A stretch of 64,000 nucleotides of DNA from Azospirillaceae bacterium (lineage in GTDB: Bacteria; Pseudomonadota; Alphaproteobacteria; Azospirillales; Azospirillaceae): positions 682,001 to 746,000 of the forward strand of contig JAPWJW010000005.1 in assembly GCA_028283825.1 (NCBI GenBank), in the 5' to 3' direction. Below the pieces are notes generated by a model. It saw nothing but the letters and a program-made list of their open reading frames with translations, had not been told where the DNA came from and did not search any database. This document shows, piece by piece, positions 26,427-34,485 of this stretch. How positions within the stretch are numbered: position 1 is the first letter of the stretch; every line of letters starts with the position of its first letter. Position numbers and translations under genes: made by a program.

Positions 26427-28579
26427 GCGGCCAGGCTTTCCGGGTTGGGAGGTTGAGGGGCGGGTGGCGCGGCCGGCGTCGGCGGGGTCAGTTGGGGCAC
26501 GCCGTCCGACAGGGCGCGGCGGATGCCGGCCAGCGCCATCAGGGCCTGGCGCGGGCGCCGGTCGCTCATCGGCATCAGGGTGCCGATGGCGGCGTCGATG
26601 CGGGCCAGCAGGGCGGGCGACGGATCGCGTTGCGCGCCGGCGCGGCAGACCTTGCGGTAGTGGGCCGCCAGCTCCGTCAGGGCGCCGTCGACCGCCTTGC
26701 GGGCCTCGGCCGGCAGGGTGTTTTCCACGCCGCGCAGTTCCATGATGTTCATGCCGGTGCGGATGTCGGCCAGGGCGTCGGTGGCCGCCACCTCCGATCC
26801 GTTGGGCAATGCGGCCATGCGGGGGACCAGCAGGCCCATGCGGTCCAGCAGCTTGCCGGCCAGAAGGGAGCGCAAGCCACCCTCGGGGGCGGGCACGCGC
26901 GGATCCGCCATGGTGCGGATGTCGGCCCAGCAGGCGCGCAGGATGCGCCGGGCGCCCCATTCGGCCCCCACGGCGCGCACCACGGCGGTCATCATTGCGG
27001 CGAAGGTCATGCCCAGCACCAGGGCCATGGCACCGTTGAGATATCCCGCAAAGTCGGCGTTGTAGGTGTTGGTCAGGCCAGCCAGCGTCGGCATGGTGGC
27101 GCCCACCGCCAAGCCGCGCCCGGCCAGCGCCGGGTTGGCGATGATGCGCGCGATCAGCACGAACAAGGGGGCCAGCGCCAGGGCCAGCATGAAGAAGCCG
27201 TCCAGGTGCGGCATGATCAGGAACATGTAGATGCCGGCCAGCAAGGCCGCCACGCCGCTGTATGTGGCGAAATCCACGATGGCGGGCACGGGGTTGTCCT
27301 GGGCCGCGAAGAAGCAGCAGGCCACCGCCGCCATCTGCACCGCCGTGGCGCCCTCCGGCCATTCGGTGCCGATCCAGATGGCGGACCCCAGCAGGATGGT
27401 GAGGGCGACACCCAGGCCGGACCAGACAGCCATGCCCAGGTCGCGGTGCATCGCCACCTCCGCCCCCGCCCGGCCGCCGCGCCGGCGCCGCACCTTGGGG
27501 CCGTGGCCACCGCTGCGGATATAGGCGCGCAGGTCGCGGCAGTCCTGGATGGAATCCATCAGGTCCTTCAGCCGCGACAGCAGGTTCAGGGTCAGCACAC
27601 CCTGCCAGTCGGCCGGGGTGGTCCGCAGGGCCGCGACGCGGGCGCGCAGGGCAGCGGTCTGCTCCACCGGGGCGTTCACGTTCTCCGCCCAGCCGGCGGC
27701 GTCGGCCAGCAGCGCCTCCAGTTCCGGGGACAGGTCGCCGTCGGCCTTCAGCGCCCGCACGCGATCGCCCAGGCCGGACAGGATGGGCAGCAGCATGACC
27801 AGCTTCTGGCGCAGCTGCCGCACCTCCTGGCTCATGCCATGCAGGTGTGAGGTGTCGTAGTCCAGGTGGGTGGCCATCATCTGCAACTCGACCGCGTCGG
27901 CAGCCAGCCGGCGGCGTTCGATGCGGATCATGTCCGTCTCTTCCCGGCCTTCCAGCGCCTCGCGCGTCCAGCGGCCGACATGGGCCAGGAAGGCATCGAC
28001 GCGGCCGGTGACCACCGGGCCGATGCCGCGGGGGAAGACGACGCTGCCGATGACGGTGGCGCACAGGATGCCGACGGTGATCTCTTCCACCCGGGCCAGG
28101 GCGGCGTCGAACACCGTGCCGGGATCGGTGACGGTGGGAAAGCCGATCAGCGCGGTGCTGTAGGCGGCCAGCATGAAGACGTAGCTGCGCGGCGTGCGGT
28201 CCAGCAGGGCGAACACCAGGCAGGTCATGGTCCACAGCGCCATGGCCACGCACAGCAATGGTGGGCTGTTCACGAAATTGGGCACGATGGCGACGGTGGC
28301 CACCGCACCGATGAATGTTCCCAGCACGCGGAAGGCGCTCTTGGACCGCATGGCGCCGGCCAGCGGCTGCGACACGATGAAGACCGTGCCCGCTGCCCAA
28401 TAGGGCCGCGGCAGCTCAATGGAAAAGCCGATGTACAGCGCGGCCAGGGCGGCGGCGGCCGTCTTGGCGGCGAACACCCAGTTGCCGGTGCCCTTCCAGA
28501 CATCGTTCCAGAAATCGCGCAAGGTGCGGAGCGTTAGGCCGGCCGCGGGTTCGGTGGCCGCTTCGGTGGTGGCGGTCAC
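26423..28579 (-). CDS. aaeB: FUSC-family inner-membrane efflux protein (AaeB-like)
   Basis: 718 residues. Two membrane blocks of about five or six helices each (residues 30-170: KTAAAALAALYIGFSIELPRPYWAAGTVFIVSQPLAGAMRSK region; and 385-520) each precede a cytoplasmic helical domain. RPYWA and the repeated W-A-AV pattern are hallmarks of the FUSC family. It provides the transport path for aromatic or hydroxybenzoate-like acids. Coupled to marR (ATGA overlap at 28576) and aaeX. Confidence 0.88.
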   Translation of the reverse strand: MTATTEAATEPAAGLTLRTLRDFWNDVWKGTGNWVFAAKTAAAALAALYIGFSIELPRPYWAAGTVFIVSQPLAGAMRSKSAFRVLGTFIGAVATVAIVPNFVNSPPLLCVAMALWTMTCLVFALLDRTPRSYVFMLAAYSTALIGFPTVTDPGTVFDAALARVEEITVGILCATVIGSVVFPRGIGPVVTGRVDAFLAHVGRWTREALEGREETDMIRIERRRLAADAVELQMMATHLDYDTSHLHGMSQEVRQLRQKLVMLLPILSGLGDRVRALKADGDLSPELEALLADAAGWAENVNAPVEQTAALRARVAALRTTPADWQGVLTLNLLSRLKDLMDSIQDCRDLRAYIRSGGHGPKVRRRRGGRAGAEVAMHRDLGMAVWSGLGVALTILLGSAIWIGTEWPEGATAVQMAAVACCFFAAQDNPVPAIVDFATYSGVAALLAGIYMFLIMPHLDGFFMLALALAPLFVLIARIIANPALAGRGLAVGATMPTLAGLTNTYNADFAGYLNGAMALVLGMTFAAMMTAVVRAVGAEWGARRILRACWADIRTMADPRVPAPEGGLRSLLAGKLLDRMGLLVPRMAALPNGSEVAATDALADIRTGMNIMELRGVENTLPAEARKAVDGALTELAAHYRKVCRAGAQRDPSPALLARIDAAIGTLMPMSDRRPRQALMALAGIRRALSDGVPQLTPPTPAAPPAPQPPNPESLAA

Positions 28580-29082
28580 GAGGCGCCCCCCGCCGCTTCC
28601 GCCTCGGCCGTCAGCGCGCTGGGCCCACGCGCACCCAGCGCCCGTTCCACGGCGGCGAAGACCCGCAGCGCCGTTTCCAAGTCATCCTGGCTGACATCGG
28701 CCAGCAGACGCCGACGCATGTCATCCAGCGCGTCATCCAGGCGACCCGCCAGGGCGCGGCCCTTGGGCGTCAGGTGCAGGGTCTTCACCCGTCGGTCCCG
28801 GGCATCGGTGTGCCGTTCCACCAGATCGTCCTTTTCCAGCATGTCCACCAGGCGCACCAACGACGGCCCCTCCACCCCCACATGGTCGGCCAGGACGCCC
28901 TGGCGCATGCCGTCGCCCAGGCGGGCAAGGATGATCAGGGGCAGGGCCGTCGCCTCGGACTGCGCGTAGTTTTTCATCACGATGTCCGCCTCGCGCCGCC
29001 AATAGCGGCCAAGATAGCAGAGCGTGATGCCGAAGGCGCGGTGCCGGGGGCCGATGGGGGGAAGGGGTGGCGTTTGTTCCAT
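28576..29082 (-). CDS. MarR family regulator of the aaeXAB-type operon
   Basis: 168 residues, winged helix. DNA-binding region LADHVGVEGPSLVRLVDMLEKDDLVERHTDARDRR is followed by the wing VKTLHLTPKGRALA. It heads the efflux operon, so it most likely represses it and responds to an aromatic ligand. No Shine-Dalgarno is evident before the ATG; the transcript may be leaderless, because a palindrome lies 1 bp upstream of the start. Confidence 0.85.
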   Translation of the reverse strand: MEQTPPLPPIGPRHRAFGITLCYLGRYWRREADIVMKNYAQSEATALPLIILARLGDGMRQGVLADHVGVEGPSLVRLVDMLEKDDLVERHTDARDRRVKTLHLTPKGRALAGRLDDALDDMRRRLLADVSQDDLETALRVFAAVERALGARGPSALTAEAEAAGGAS

Positions 29083-29083
29083 G

Positions 29084-29107
29084 TCGATAAGATTAGCGTC
29101 CTATCGA
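29084..29107. promoter_or_regulatory. Candidate MarR operator
   Basis: Inverted repeat TCGATA-N12-TATCGA immediately upstream of the marR start, overlapped by two direct CTAATC words on the minus strand. The position fits autoregulation. Confidence 0.5.
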
Positions 29108-29279
29108 TTAGTGTTCAAATGTGTGCATATGGGGCCAGCAATGCAGGGATGGCAGGAACAGGACGGAGCGGTGGGCGGCATCAAGGAACAACGGTTATGC
29201 TACCACCCGTGATTGAGGTCCGGCCAGAGGGGCCGAACGAGGGCGGGGCGAGCATTGGTATATGGTCGGATGCCGCCGC

Positions 29280-29555
29280 TCAGCGCATCCGGACGGGATC
29301 GTTGCCTGTTCCCGCCTGGGTGGTCGCCAGGGACAGCGCCACCTTTTCCAGCCGCTCCGCGTTCAGGAAACGATGGGCCCGGGCGGCGATGCCGACATGG
29401 TGGGCGGCGGCCCGGCGCAGGCGATAGCTGGGGGCCGTGCGCGCCACGACCGCCAGCCCATCCAGGCCCCGCACCACCAGGTTCAGGAAGGTGTCGTGCC
29501 GGGCAAGGCGGGCCAACTGCCAGTACAGCAGGGTCGTGCGCTCAAGGCGGGTCAT
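29280..29555 (-). CDS. Small uncharacterised protein (91 aa) under a repressor operator
   Basis: 91 residues, basic, mostly helical (MTRLERTTLLYWQLARLARHD, then RLRRAAAHHVGIAARAHRFL). No known domain recognised. Start ATG 29555 follows AGGGAG; the frame upstream lacks support. Its upstream region holds a GTTGCC-N5-GGCAAC palindrome that also occurs, near identical, in front of the XRE/S24 repressor gene, so the repressor probably controls it. Confidence 0.6.
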   Translation of the reverse strand: MTRLERTTLLYWQLARLARHDTFLNLVVRGLDGLAVVARTAPSYRLRRAAAHHVGIAARAHRFLNAERLEKVALSLATTQAGTGNDPVRMR

Positions 29556-29668
29556 CGGCCGCTCCCTGGAAGAAGGGCTTGGGGGAAGGAAGGCTGATTG
29601 GATGGCGCGGACAAGACGTGCCGCTACCCGCAAAGGTGCCCACGGGGGCTTTGCCGGTCAACCGGAAA

Positions 29669-29685
29669 GTTGCCTGTCTGGCAAC
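29669..29685. promoter_or_regulatory. Repressor operator O3 (GTTGCC-N5-GGCAAC)
   Basis: Perfect 6-5-6 palindrome GTTGCCTGTCTGGCAAC between the XRE/S24 gene and the 91-aa gene, 114 bp upstream of the latter's start. Confidence 0.65.
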
Positions 29686-29705
29686 ATTTCTCGTTATTGA
29701 GACGA

Positions 29706-30401
29706 TCAGAGACGCCGGCCCAGCCAGACGACGCGGCCCATGATGTCGATGTCGGCGGCGGCGCGCTGATGGTCCTTATAGCGGGGGTTGCCGAAACGAA
29801 TCTCGACCATCGGCGGGTTGCTGCCCGCGATCATTTCCAGCCGCCTGATTGCGACACCCTCACCGTCCCACAGGGCGAAGATGCCGTCGGACGAGGGGGC
29901 ATTGTCGGCGAGGTCGATCATCACCCGGTCACCGGGCAGCAAGGTGGGTTCCATGCCGTCGCCCACCACCTCGATCAGGCGTACGGTATCGGGCCGGACC
30001 TGCAATTCGGCACGCAGGAAATGGCTGGGGAAGCCCCACACCGCGTCCGGTCCATCCTCGCGCAAGCTGCTGGCGCCGAAGGGGGCTGCGGCGCTGTCGG
30101 CCAGCATGCCGCCGCCGTGCCGGGCACGATGGATATTGATCTCCGCCACCGGTTCCGGTGCTTCCTGTCCCCAAGCGGTTGCAGCGGGGGTACGACCTTC
30201 CTCCATGCCCAGCAGTTCGGCGACGCCGCAGCCCAGGCTGGCGGCGATGCGGACCATGCGCTGCTGGCTGAGGCGCGTGCGCCCGCTTTCCAGCTTGGAG
30301 ATCACGGTCTTGTCGGTGCCGATCTGCATGCCCAGTTCCTCCTGGGTCATGCCTCGGGCTTCGCGCAGTTCTCGGATACGGTTGGGCAGGCGGTCATTCA
30401 T
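29706..30401 (-). CDS. XRE-family repressor with inactive S24 (LexA-like) domain
   Basis: 231 residues. N-terminal helix-turn-helix RELREARGMTQEELGMQIGTDKTVISKLESGRTRL (residues 10-44), then a Pro/Ala linker and a C-terminal S24 fold (VRLIEVVGDGMEPTLLPGDRVMID). Active S24 enzymes have Ser in GDSMEPT; here residue 149 is Gly. The Lys of the dyad appears to be Arg (AIRRLE, near 186). It therefore should not self-cleave and must be relieved another way. The ATG at 30401 is chosen; the longer frame would run through the operator sites. Confidence 0.85.
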   Translation of the reverse strand: MNDRLPNRIRELREARGMTQEELGMQIGTDKTVISKLESGRTRLSQQRMVRIAASLGCGVAELLGMEEGRTPAATAWGQEAPEPVAEINIHRARHGGGMLADSAAAPFGASSLREDGPDAVWGFPSHFLRAELQVRPDTVRLIEVVGDGMEPTLLPGDRVMIDLADNAPSSDGIFALWDGEGVAIRRLEMIAGSNPPMVEIRFGNPRYKDHQRAAADIDIMGRVVWLGRRL

Positions 30402-30410
30402 GCATCCCAA

Positions 30411-30453
30411 GTTGCCACGTGGGCTACCGGCCGTCAGTTGCGATACCGGCAAC
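30411..30453. promoter_or_regulatory. Tandem repressor operators O1 and O2
   Basis: GTTGCC-ACGTG-GGCTAC at 30411-30427 and GTTGCG-ATACC-GGCAAC at 30437-30453, each one mismatch from the perfect palindrome at 29669. Centres are 26 bp apart, upstream of the XRE/S24 start, as for autoregulation. Confidence 0.65.
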
Positions 30454-30492
30454 ATGAAAAAAGGCGCTACCCCAAGGGCTTAGGCATCGGGC

Positions 30493-32181
30493 TTAATGCC
30501 AGTGGCCGCACTTCGACGTGTGGCCGATGCCGGGGTTGAACATGTTCTGGGGATCCAGCGCCCGATAATGGTCCGTCAGGGCGGGCTTGGCGTTGTAGAG
30601 GTGGCCGACATTGTGTTCGGCCGGATATTCCGCGCCGCGCTGGTCCAGCAGCGCCCACATGCCGTGTTCGATCGCCACCGGGTCATGCCCCTTGGCGATG
30701 ATGTAGTCCTGGTGGAAGACGTGGCAGAAGAAGTGCCCGTAATAAAGCTTGTGCAGGATGGGGGCTTCCAACGCCGCCGGCAGGGTTTCAAACCAATCCT
30801 GGTCGTTGCGGCGCAAGGCGATGTCCAGGGCCACGATGTCCTCCACCTCGCGCGGATGGACGGCGCGGTAGCGGATGGCCGCACCCGCCGCGGCGAAGCG
30901 GTGCAGGAAGGCGCGCTGTCCCTCATCATCCGTGCATTCGAAGAAACCGCCGGCGGCCGACGGGAACAGGGACGAGAGATAGGCCCGGGTGGCCTCGATG
31001 CTGTCCCCCACGACCTTCAGCATCAGGTGATGTTCGTACCTGTCACGGAATTCCGTCATGCGCCGGGGCAGATGGTGGGGGAAAAGCTTGGCCACGAATT
31101 GCAGGACACGGTCGGTGAAGCCGGTGGGGAACAGCCCGGAGGCGTCCAGCCGGCCCTTCACCGAAAACAGCTTGGGCATCACCTCCGTGCCCAAATGGCG
31201 GATGGCCAGGAAGGTATCCTTGCCGTATTCGGCGGCGATGTCATAGGCCACCCGGTGCATGTATTCGCCCTGAAGCGGCAGGTCGGGGAAGGTGCCCAGG
31301 ATATGACGGCGGATCGCCGTCAGTTCGGCCGCGTCGTTGGTGCCGATATAGAAGACCTTGGTGGTCTGGTTCTTGGGGAAGGTGTCCAGACGGACGGCGA
31401 ACACCATGACCTTGCCGGCACTGCCGGCGGACTCGTGCAAGCGACGGGGATCGGCGTTGAAACGGCCGGGCGTGGCGGCCTCGATATCGCGGACATGGGC
31501 GGCGTATTCATGGTCCGACGCCACGCGGTCGCCGGCATAGTCGATATCGCCTTCGGTGAAGTCGTCCCGGTCCAGGCGGCCCAGGATCGCTTCCGCATCA
31601 TCGCCCAGCCGGATGCCCAGATGGTTGACCAATTGCACCGCGCCCTCTTCATCGACGCGGGCAAACAGGGTCATCTCGGTATAGGCGGGGCCGCGATGGA
31701 TCAGGGCGCCGCCCGAATTGTTGCAGACGCCGCCGAACACCGACGCGCCGATGCAGGAGGAGCCGATCACCGAATGGGGGTCGCGTCCCAGGGGCGCCAG
31801 CGTCTTTTCCAACTGGTAAAGGGTGGCGCCGGGCAGGCACACCACCTGGCGGCCCTCGCCGATCACCCGCACCTTGGCGATGCGCAGGGTGCTGATGATG
31901 ACGATGTCGCGGTCATAATCAGTGCCGTCGGGGGTGGAGCCGCCGGTCAGGCCGGTGTTGGCGGCCTGCATGATGATGATCTTTCCGGCCGCGACACAGG
32001 CCTGCAGCACGCGCCATTGCTCAACCAGGGTGCCCGGCCGGACCACCGCCAGCACCGGGCCGCCACCAAAGCGGAAACCGGTTCGGTAGCGCTGGGTGCT
32101 GCCCGGGGAGGTCAGCACATGCGCGGCCCCGACGATGGACTGAAGGGCGGAAATGAGGGCGGCGTTATCGGAAGCGGACAT
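30493..32181 (-). CDS. dld: D-lactate dehydrogenase (quinone), Dld
   Basis: 562 residues, close to E. coli Dld (571). FAD-binding PCMH domain: IIMQAANTGLTGGSTPDG, GATLYQLEKTL, IGSSCIGASVFGGVCNNSGGALIHRGPAYTEM. The C-terminal membrane-associated and cap regions include FFCHVFHQDYIIAKGHD and DPQNMFNPGIGHTSK. A peripheral inner-membrane flavoenzyme that oxidises D-lactate to pyruvate and reduces quinone. Monocistronic; a terminator separates it from the BKACE gene upstream. Confidence 0.95.
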   Translation of the reverse strand: MSASDNAALISALQSIVGAAHVLTSPGSTQRYRTGFRFGGGPVLAVVRPGTLVEQWRVLQACVAAGKIIIMQAANTGLTGGSTPDGTDYDRDIVIISTLRIAKVRVIGEGRQVVCLPGATLYQLEKTLAPLGRDPHSVIGSSCIGASVFGGVCNNSGGALIHRGPAYTEMTLFARVDEEGAVQLVNHLGIRLGDDAEAILGRLDRDDFTEGDIDYAGDRVASDHEYAAHVRDIEAATPGRFNADPRRLHESAGSAGKVMVFAVRLDTFPKNQTTKVFYIGTNDAAELTAIRRHILGTFPDLPLQGEYMHRVAYDIAAEYGKDTFLAIRHLGTEVMPKLFSVKGRLDASGLFPTGFTDRVLQFVAKLFPHHLPRRMTEFRDRYEHHLMLKVVGDSIEATRAYLSSLFPSAAGGFFECTDDEGQRAFLHRFAAAGAAIRYRAVHPREVEDIVALDIALRRNDQDWFETLPAALEAPILHKLYYGHFFCHVFHQDYIIAKGHDPVAIEHGMWALLDQRGAEYPAEHNVGHLYNAKPALTDHYRALDPQNMFNPGIGHTSKCGHWH

Positions 32182-32262
32182 CTTCAGGCTCGCGCTTATG
32201 CGACCAAGGACGGATCACGCCTGAAGGATTAGTCCTCCGCCGCCGGCCTTTATAGAAGAAAG

Positions 32263-32299
32263 AAGCCACCCTGTTCGATTTGTCCCTTGGCGGTGGCCT
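32263..32299 (-). terminator. Likely terminator of the ABC/DctBD/BKACE operon
   Basis: On the minus strand, stem AAGGCCACC/GGTGGCTT with an 20-nt interior, overlapping the BKACE stop, followed by CTTTCTTCT. The long loop makes it moderate. Confidence 0.5.
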
Positions 32300-33136
32300 T
32301 CACCCGAACCGCGCCCGCACATCATCCGCCGTGGCCAGCGGCCGCCCCATGAGGCGGGTGCCTTGGGCCGCCGCGGCCACCAGGGCGGCGTTGTTGGGGG
32401 CCAGCATACCGTCGGGCAGATGCAGGTTGTTCTCAAAGCCTACGCGGACGTGCCCACCCAGGCCGGCGGCGGTCAGCACGCAGGCGTTCTCCCGCCGGCC
32501 GAAGGCGCAGACGGCCCAGGGCACATCGCCGGCGTTGCCGGTACTGCCCGCCATCGGTTCCAGGAACGGCAGCAGGTCGCGCGGGTCGCTGACCTGGCCG
32601 GCGGTGTAGCGGCCCAGCACGTACAGCAGGAAGTGCGGCGCGTCCGGCACGACGCCGCGCCGGCGCAGATCGTGCCAGCGCGCCAAGTCTTCACGCGAAT
32701 AAAGGATGGTCTGCACCATCACCCGTTCCCGTGCCAGCCAGGCGAAAAAGTCGGCGGCGTCTTTCTCATGCACGGCGTCGGGTGCCAGTTCGCGGATGGC
32801 CAGGGACACGGCCTCCGGCTTCAGGGCGCGGATGACGGCCATCTGGTGGGGTGGGTGGTAGATGCCAGCGGCCTCCGTCGTCACCTGCACCACCAGCCGG
32901 TCGCCCACGGCGGCGCGCACGGCGGCGGTGGCCTGGGCGTAGGTATCGGCGTCCAGCAGGTGGCGGCCCTGATTGTCGCGCACGTGCATGTGGATCATGG
33001 CGGCACCCGCCTCCAGGCAGGCGGCGGCGTCCACCGCGATCTCAGGCACCGTCAGGGGGATGGCGGGGTGGTCGGTCTTCAGCCGCCGGGCGCCGTTGGG
33101 CGCCACGGTCAGGATCAAGGGTTCGGCCGTCGTCAT
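32300..33136 (-). CDS. 3-keto-5-aminohexanoate cleavage family enzyme (BKACE, DUF849)
   Basis: 278 residues, TIM barrel. Zinc ligands H49 and H51 (AAMIHMHVRD) are followed by D54; the C-terminal VRVGFENNLHLPDG motif is typical. BKACE enzymes split beta-keto acids using acetyl-CoA to give acetoacetate and a CoA ester; the substrate varies by subfamily (3-keto-5-aminohexanoate, dehydrocarnitine and others). Its ATG overlaps the dctD stop, so it is the last gene of the sigma-54 operon and probably acts on what the ABC importer brings in. Confidence 0.88.
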   Translation of the reverse strand: MTTAEPLILTVAPNGARRLKTDHPAIPLTVPEIAVDAAACLEAGAAMIHMHVRDNQGRHLLDADTYAQATAAVRAAVGDRLVVQVTTEAAGIYHPPHQMAVIRALKPEAVSLAIRELAPDAVHEKDAADFFAWLARERVMVQTILYSREDLARWHDLRRRGVVPDAPHFLLYVLGRYTAGQVSDPRDLLPFLEPMAGSTGNAGDVPWAVCAFGRRENACVLTAAGLGGHVRVGFENNLHLPDGMLAPNNAALVAAAAQGTRLMGRPLATADDVRARFG

Positions 33137-34485
33137 CCTTCGCCCCCATTGATGTTCAGGCGTCTCATCTTGTCGTAGAGGGTCTTGCGCGGCACGCCCA
33201 GGGCCTCCGCCGCACGGGTGACCTGGCCGCCGCTGGTCCGCAGGGCCTCGGTGATCAAATGGCGCTCCACCCCGTCCAGGATGTCGACCAGGCTGCCGTT
33301 CCCGGCCCCCTCGGCCTCATCCTCCAGCAGGCCCAGGACATGACGGTCGGCAGCGTTGCGCAGTTCACGCACGTTGCCCGGCCAATCCTTCAGCATCAGC
33401 GCGCGCAGCAGGGCCGGCGCCGGCTCCTCATACGGCCGGCGGAAACGCGCCGCCGCCTGCAGGGCGAAGTGGCGGAACAGCAGGGGGATGTCCTCCCGCC
33501 GGTCGCGCAAGGGCGGCAGGGCCAGGGTGACGACGTTCAGGCGGTAATAGAGGTCGGCGCGGAAGCGGCCGGCGTTGGCCAAGTCCAGCAGGTTGTCCTT
33601 GGTGGCCGCCACCACCCGCACGTCCACCGCCACCCGGTCATTGCCGCCCAGCCGTTCCAGCGTCCGGTCCTGCAACACCCGCAGCAGCTTGACCTGCAAG
33701 GCCGGCGGCATGCTTTCCACCTCATCCAGGAACAGGGTGCCGCGGTGGGCGAACTCGATCTTGCCGACGCGGCGGCGGGATGCCCCGGTGAAGGCGCCGG
33801 CCTCATGCCCGAACATCTCGCTTTCGAACATGCTCTCCGGGATGGCGCCGCAATTGACGGCGACGAAGGGATGGCCGGCGCGGGGGCCGCCGTCGTGCAG
33901 GGCGCGGGCCACCTGTTCCTTGCCGCTGCCGGTTTCGCCCAGCACCAGCACGTCCACGTCGGTGCCGGCCAAATCCGCCACCAGGCGGCGGACGCGGACC
34001 AGCGCCGGGCCATCGCCCAGCAGGTGGCTTTCCACCGCCGCGTTGCGGTCCAGCGCCTGGCGCAGGCGGCGATTTTCCCGCACCAGGGTGCGTTTCTCCA
34101 GCGCGCGGCGCACCACCTCTACGAAGTGCTCGGTGACGAAGGGCTTTTCGATGAAGTCGTAGGCGCCGTCCTGCATGGCGCGCACGGCCATGGAGATGTC
34201 GCCCTGGCCGGTTACCAGCACGACCGGCAGTTCCGCGTCCATCGCCCGCACCCGCGACAGCAGATCCAGCCCGCTCATGCCCGGAAGTCGCACGTCGGTC
34301 ACCAGGATGCCCGGCGTCTCCGCCGTGATGTCGGCCAGGGCGCTTTCCGCGTCGGCATATGTCGCGACGCCCAGGCCCGCCAGTTCCAGCGTCTGGCGCA
34401 CCGTGTGGCGGATGATCTCCTCATCATCCACGAACAGGACGGGGCCGGTGATGAGGCCGGCGGGGCTGGGGGCGTCAGGCGGCAA
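33133..34485 (-). CDS. dctD: DctD-like sigma-54-dependent response regulator
   Basis: 450 residues. Receiver domain with phosphoacceptor D64 (ILVTDVRLPGMSG) and KPF near 115. The AAA+ domain carries Walker A GETGSGKE, the sigma-54-contacting GAFTGA loop, Walker B GTLFLDEVE and the arginine-finger region FRADLYYRLNVV. The Fis-type C-terminus ends SGGQVTRAAEALGVPRKTLYDKMRRL. Overlaps dctB by 11 bp. It should activate the sigma-54 promoter at the head of its own operon (39049). DctD is used for the family; dicarboxylates are not necessarily the signal. Confidence 0.9.
   Translation of the reverse strand: MPPDAPSPAGLITGPVLFVDDEEIIRHTVRQTLELAGLGVATYADAESALADITAETPGILVTDVRLPGMSGLDLLSRVRAMDAELPVVLVTGQGDISMAVRAMQDGAYDFIEKPFVTEHFVEVVRRALEKRTLVRENRRLRQALDRNAAVESHLLGDGPALVRVRRLVADLAGTDVDVLVLGETGSGKEQVARALHDGGPRAGHPFVAVNCGAIPESMFESEMFGHEAGAFTGASRRRVGKIEFAHRGTLFLDEVESMPPALQVKLLRVLQDRTLERLGGNDRVAVDVRVVAATKDNLLDLANAGRFRADLYYRLNVVTLALPPLRDRREDIPLLFRHFALQAAARFRRPYEEPAPALLRALMLKDWPGNVRELRNAADRHVLGLLEDEAEGAGNGSLVDILDGVERHLITEALRTSGGQVTRAAEALGVPRKTLYDKMRRLNINGGEG

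Noticed and set aside
26427-28400. Long minus-strand frame overlapping the FUSC gene in another frame
   Set aside because: Only its last 71 codons are real (the DUF1656 gene); the rest is an out-of-frame shadow of aaeB.
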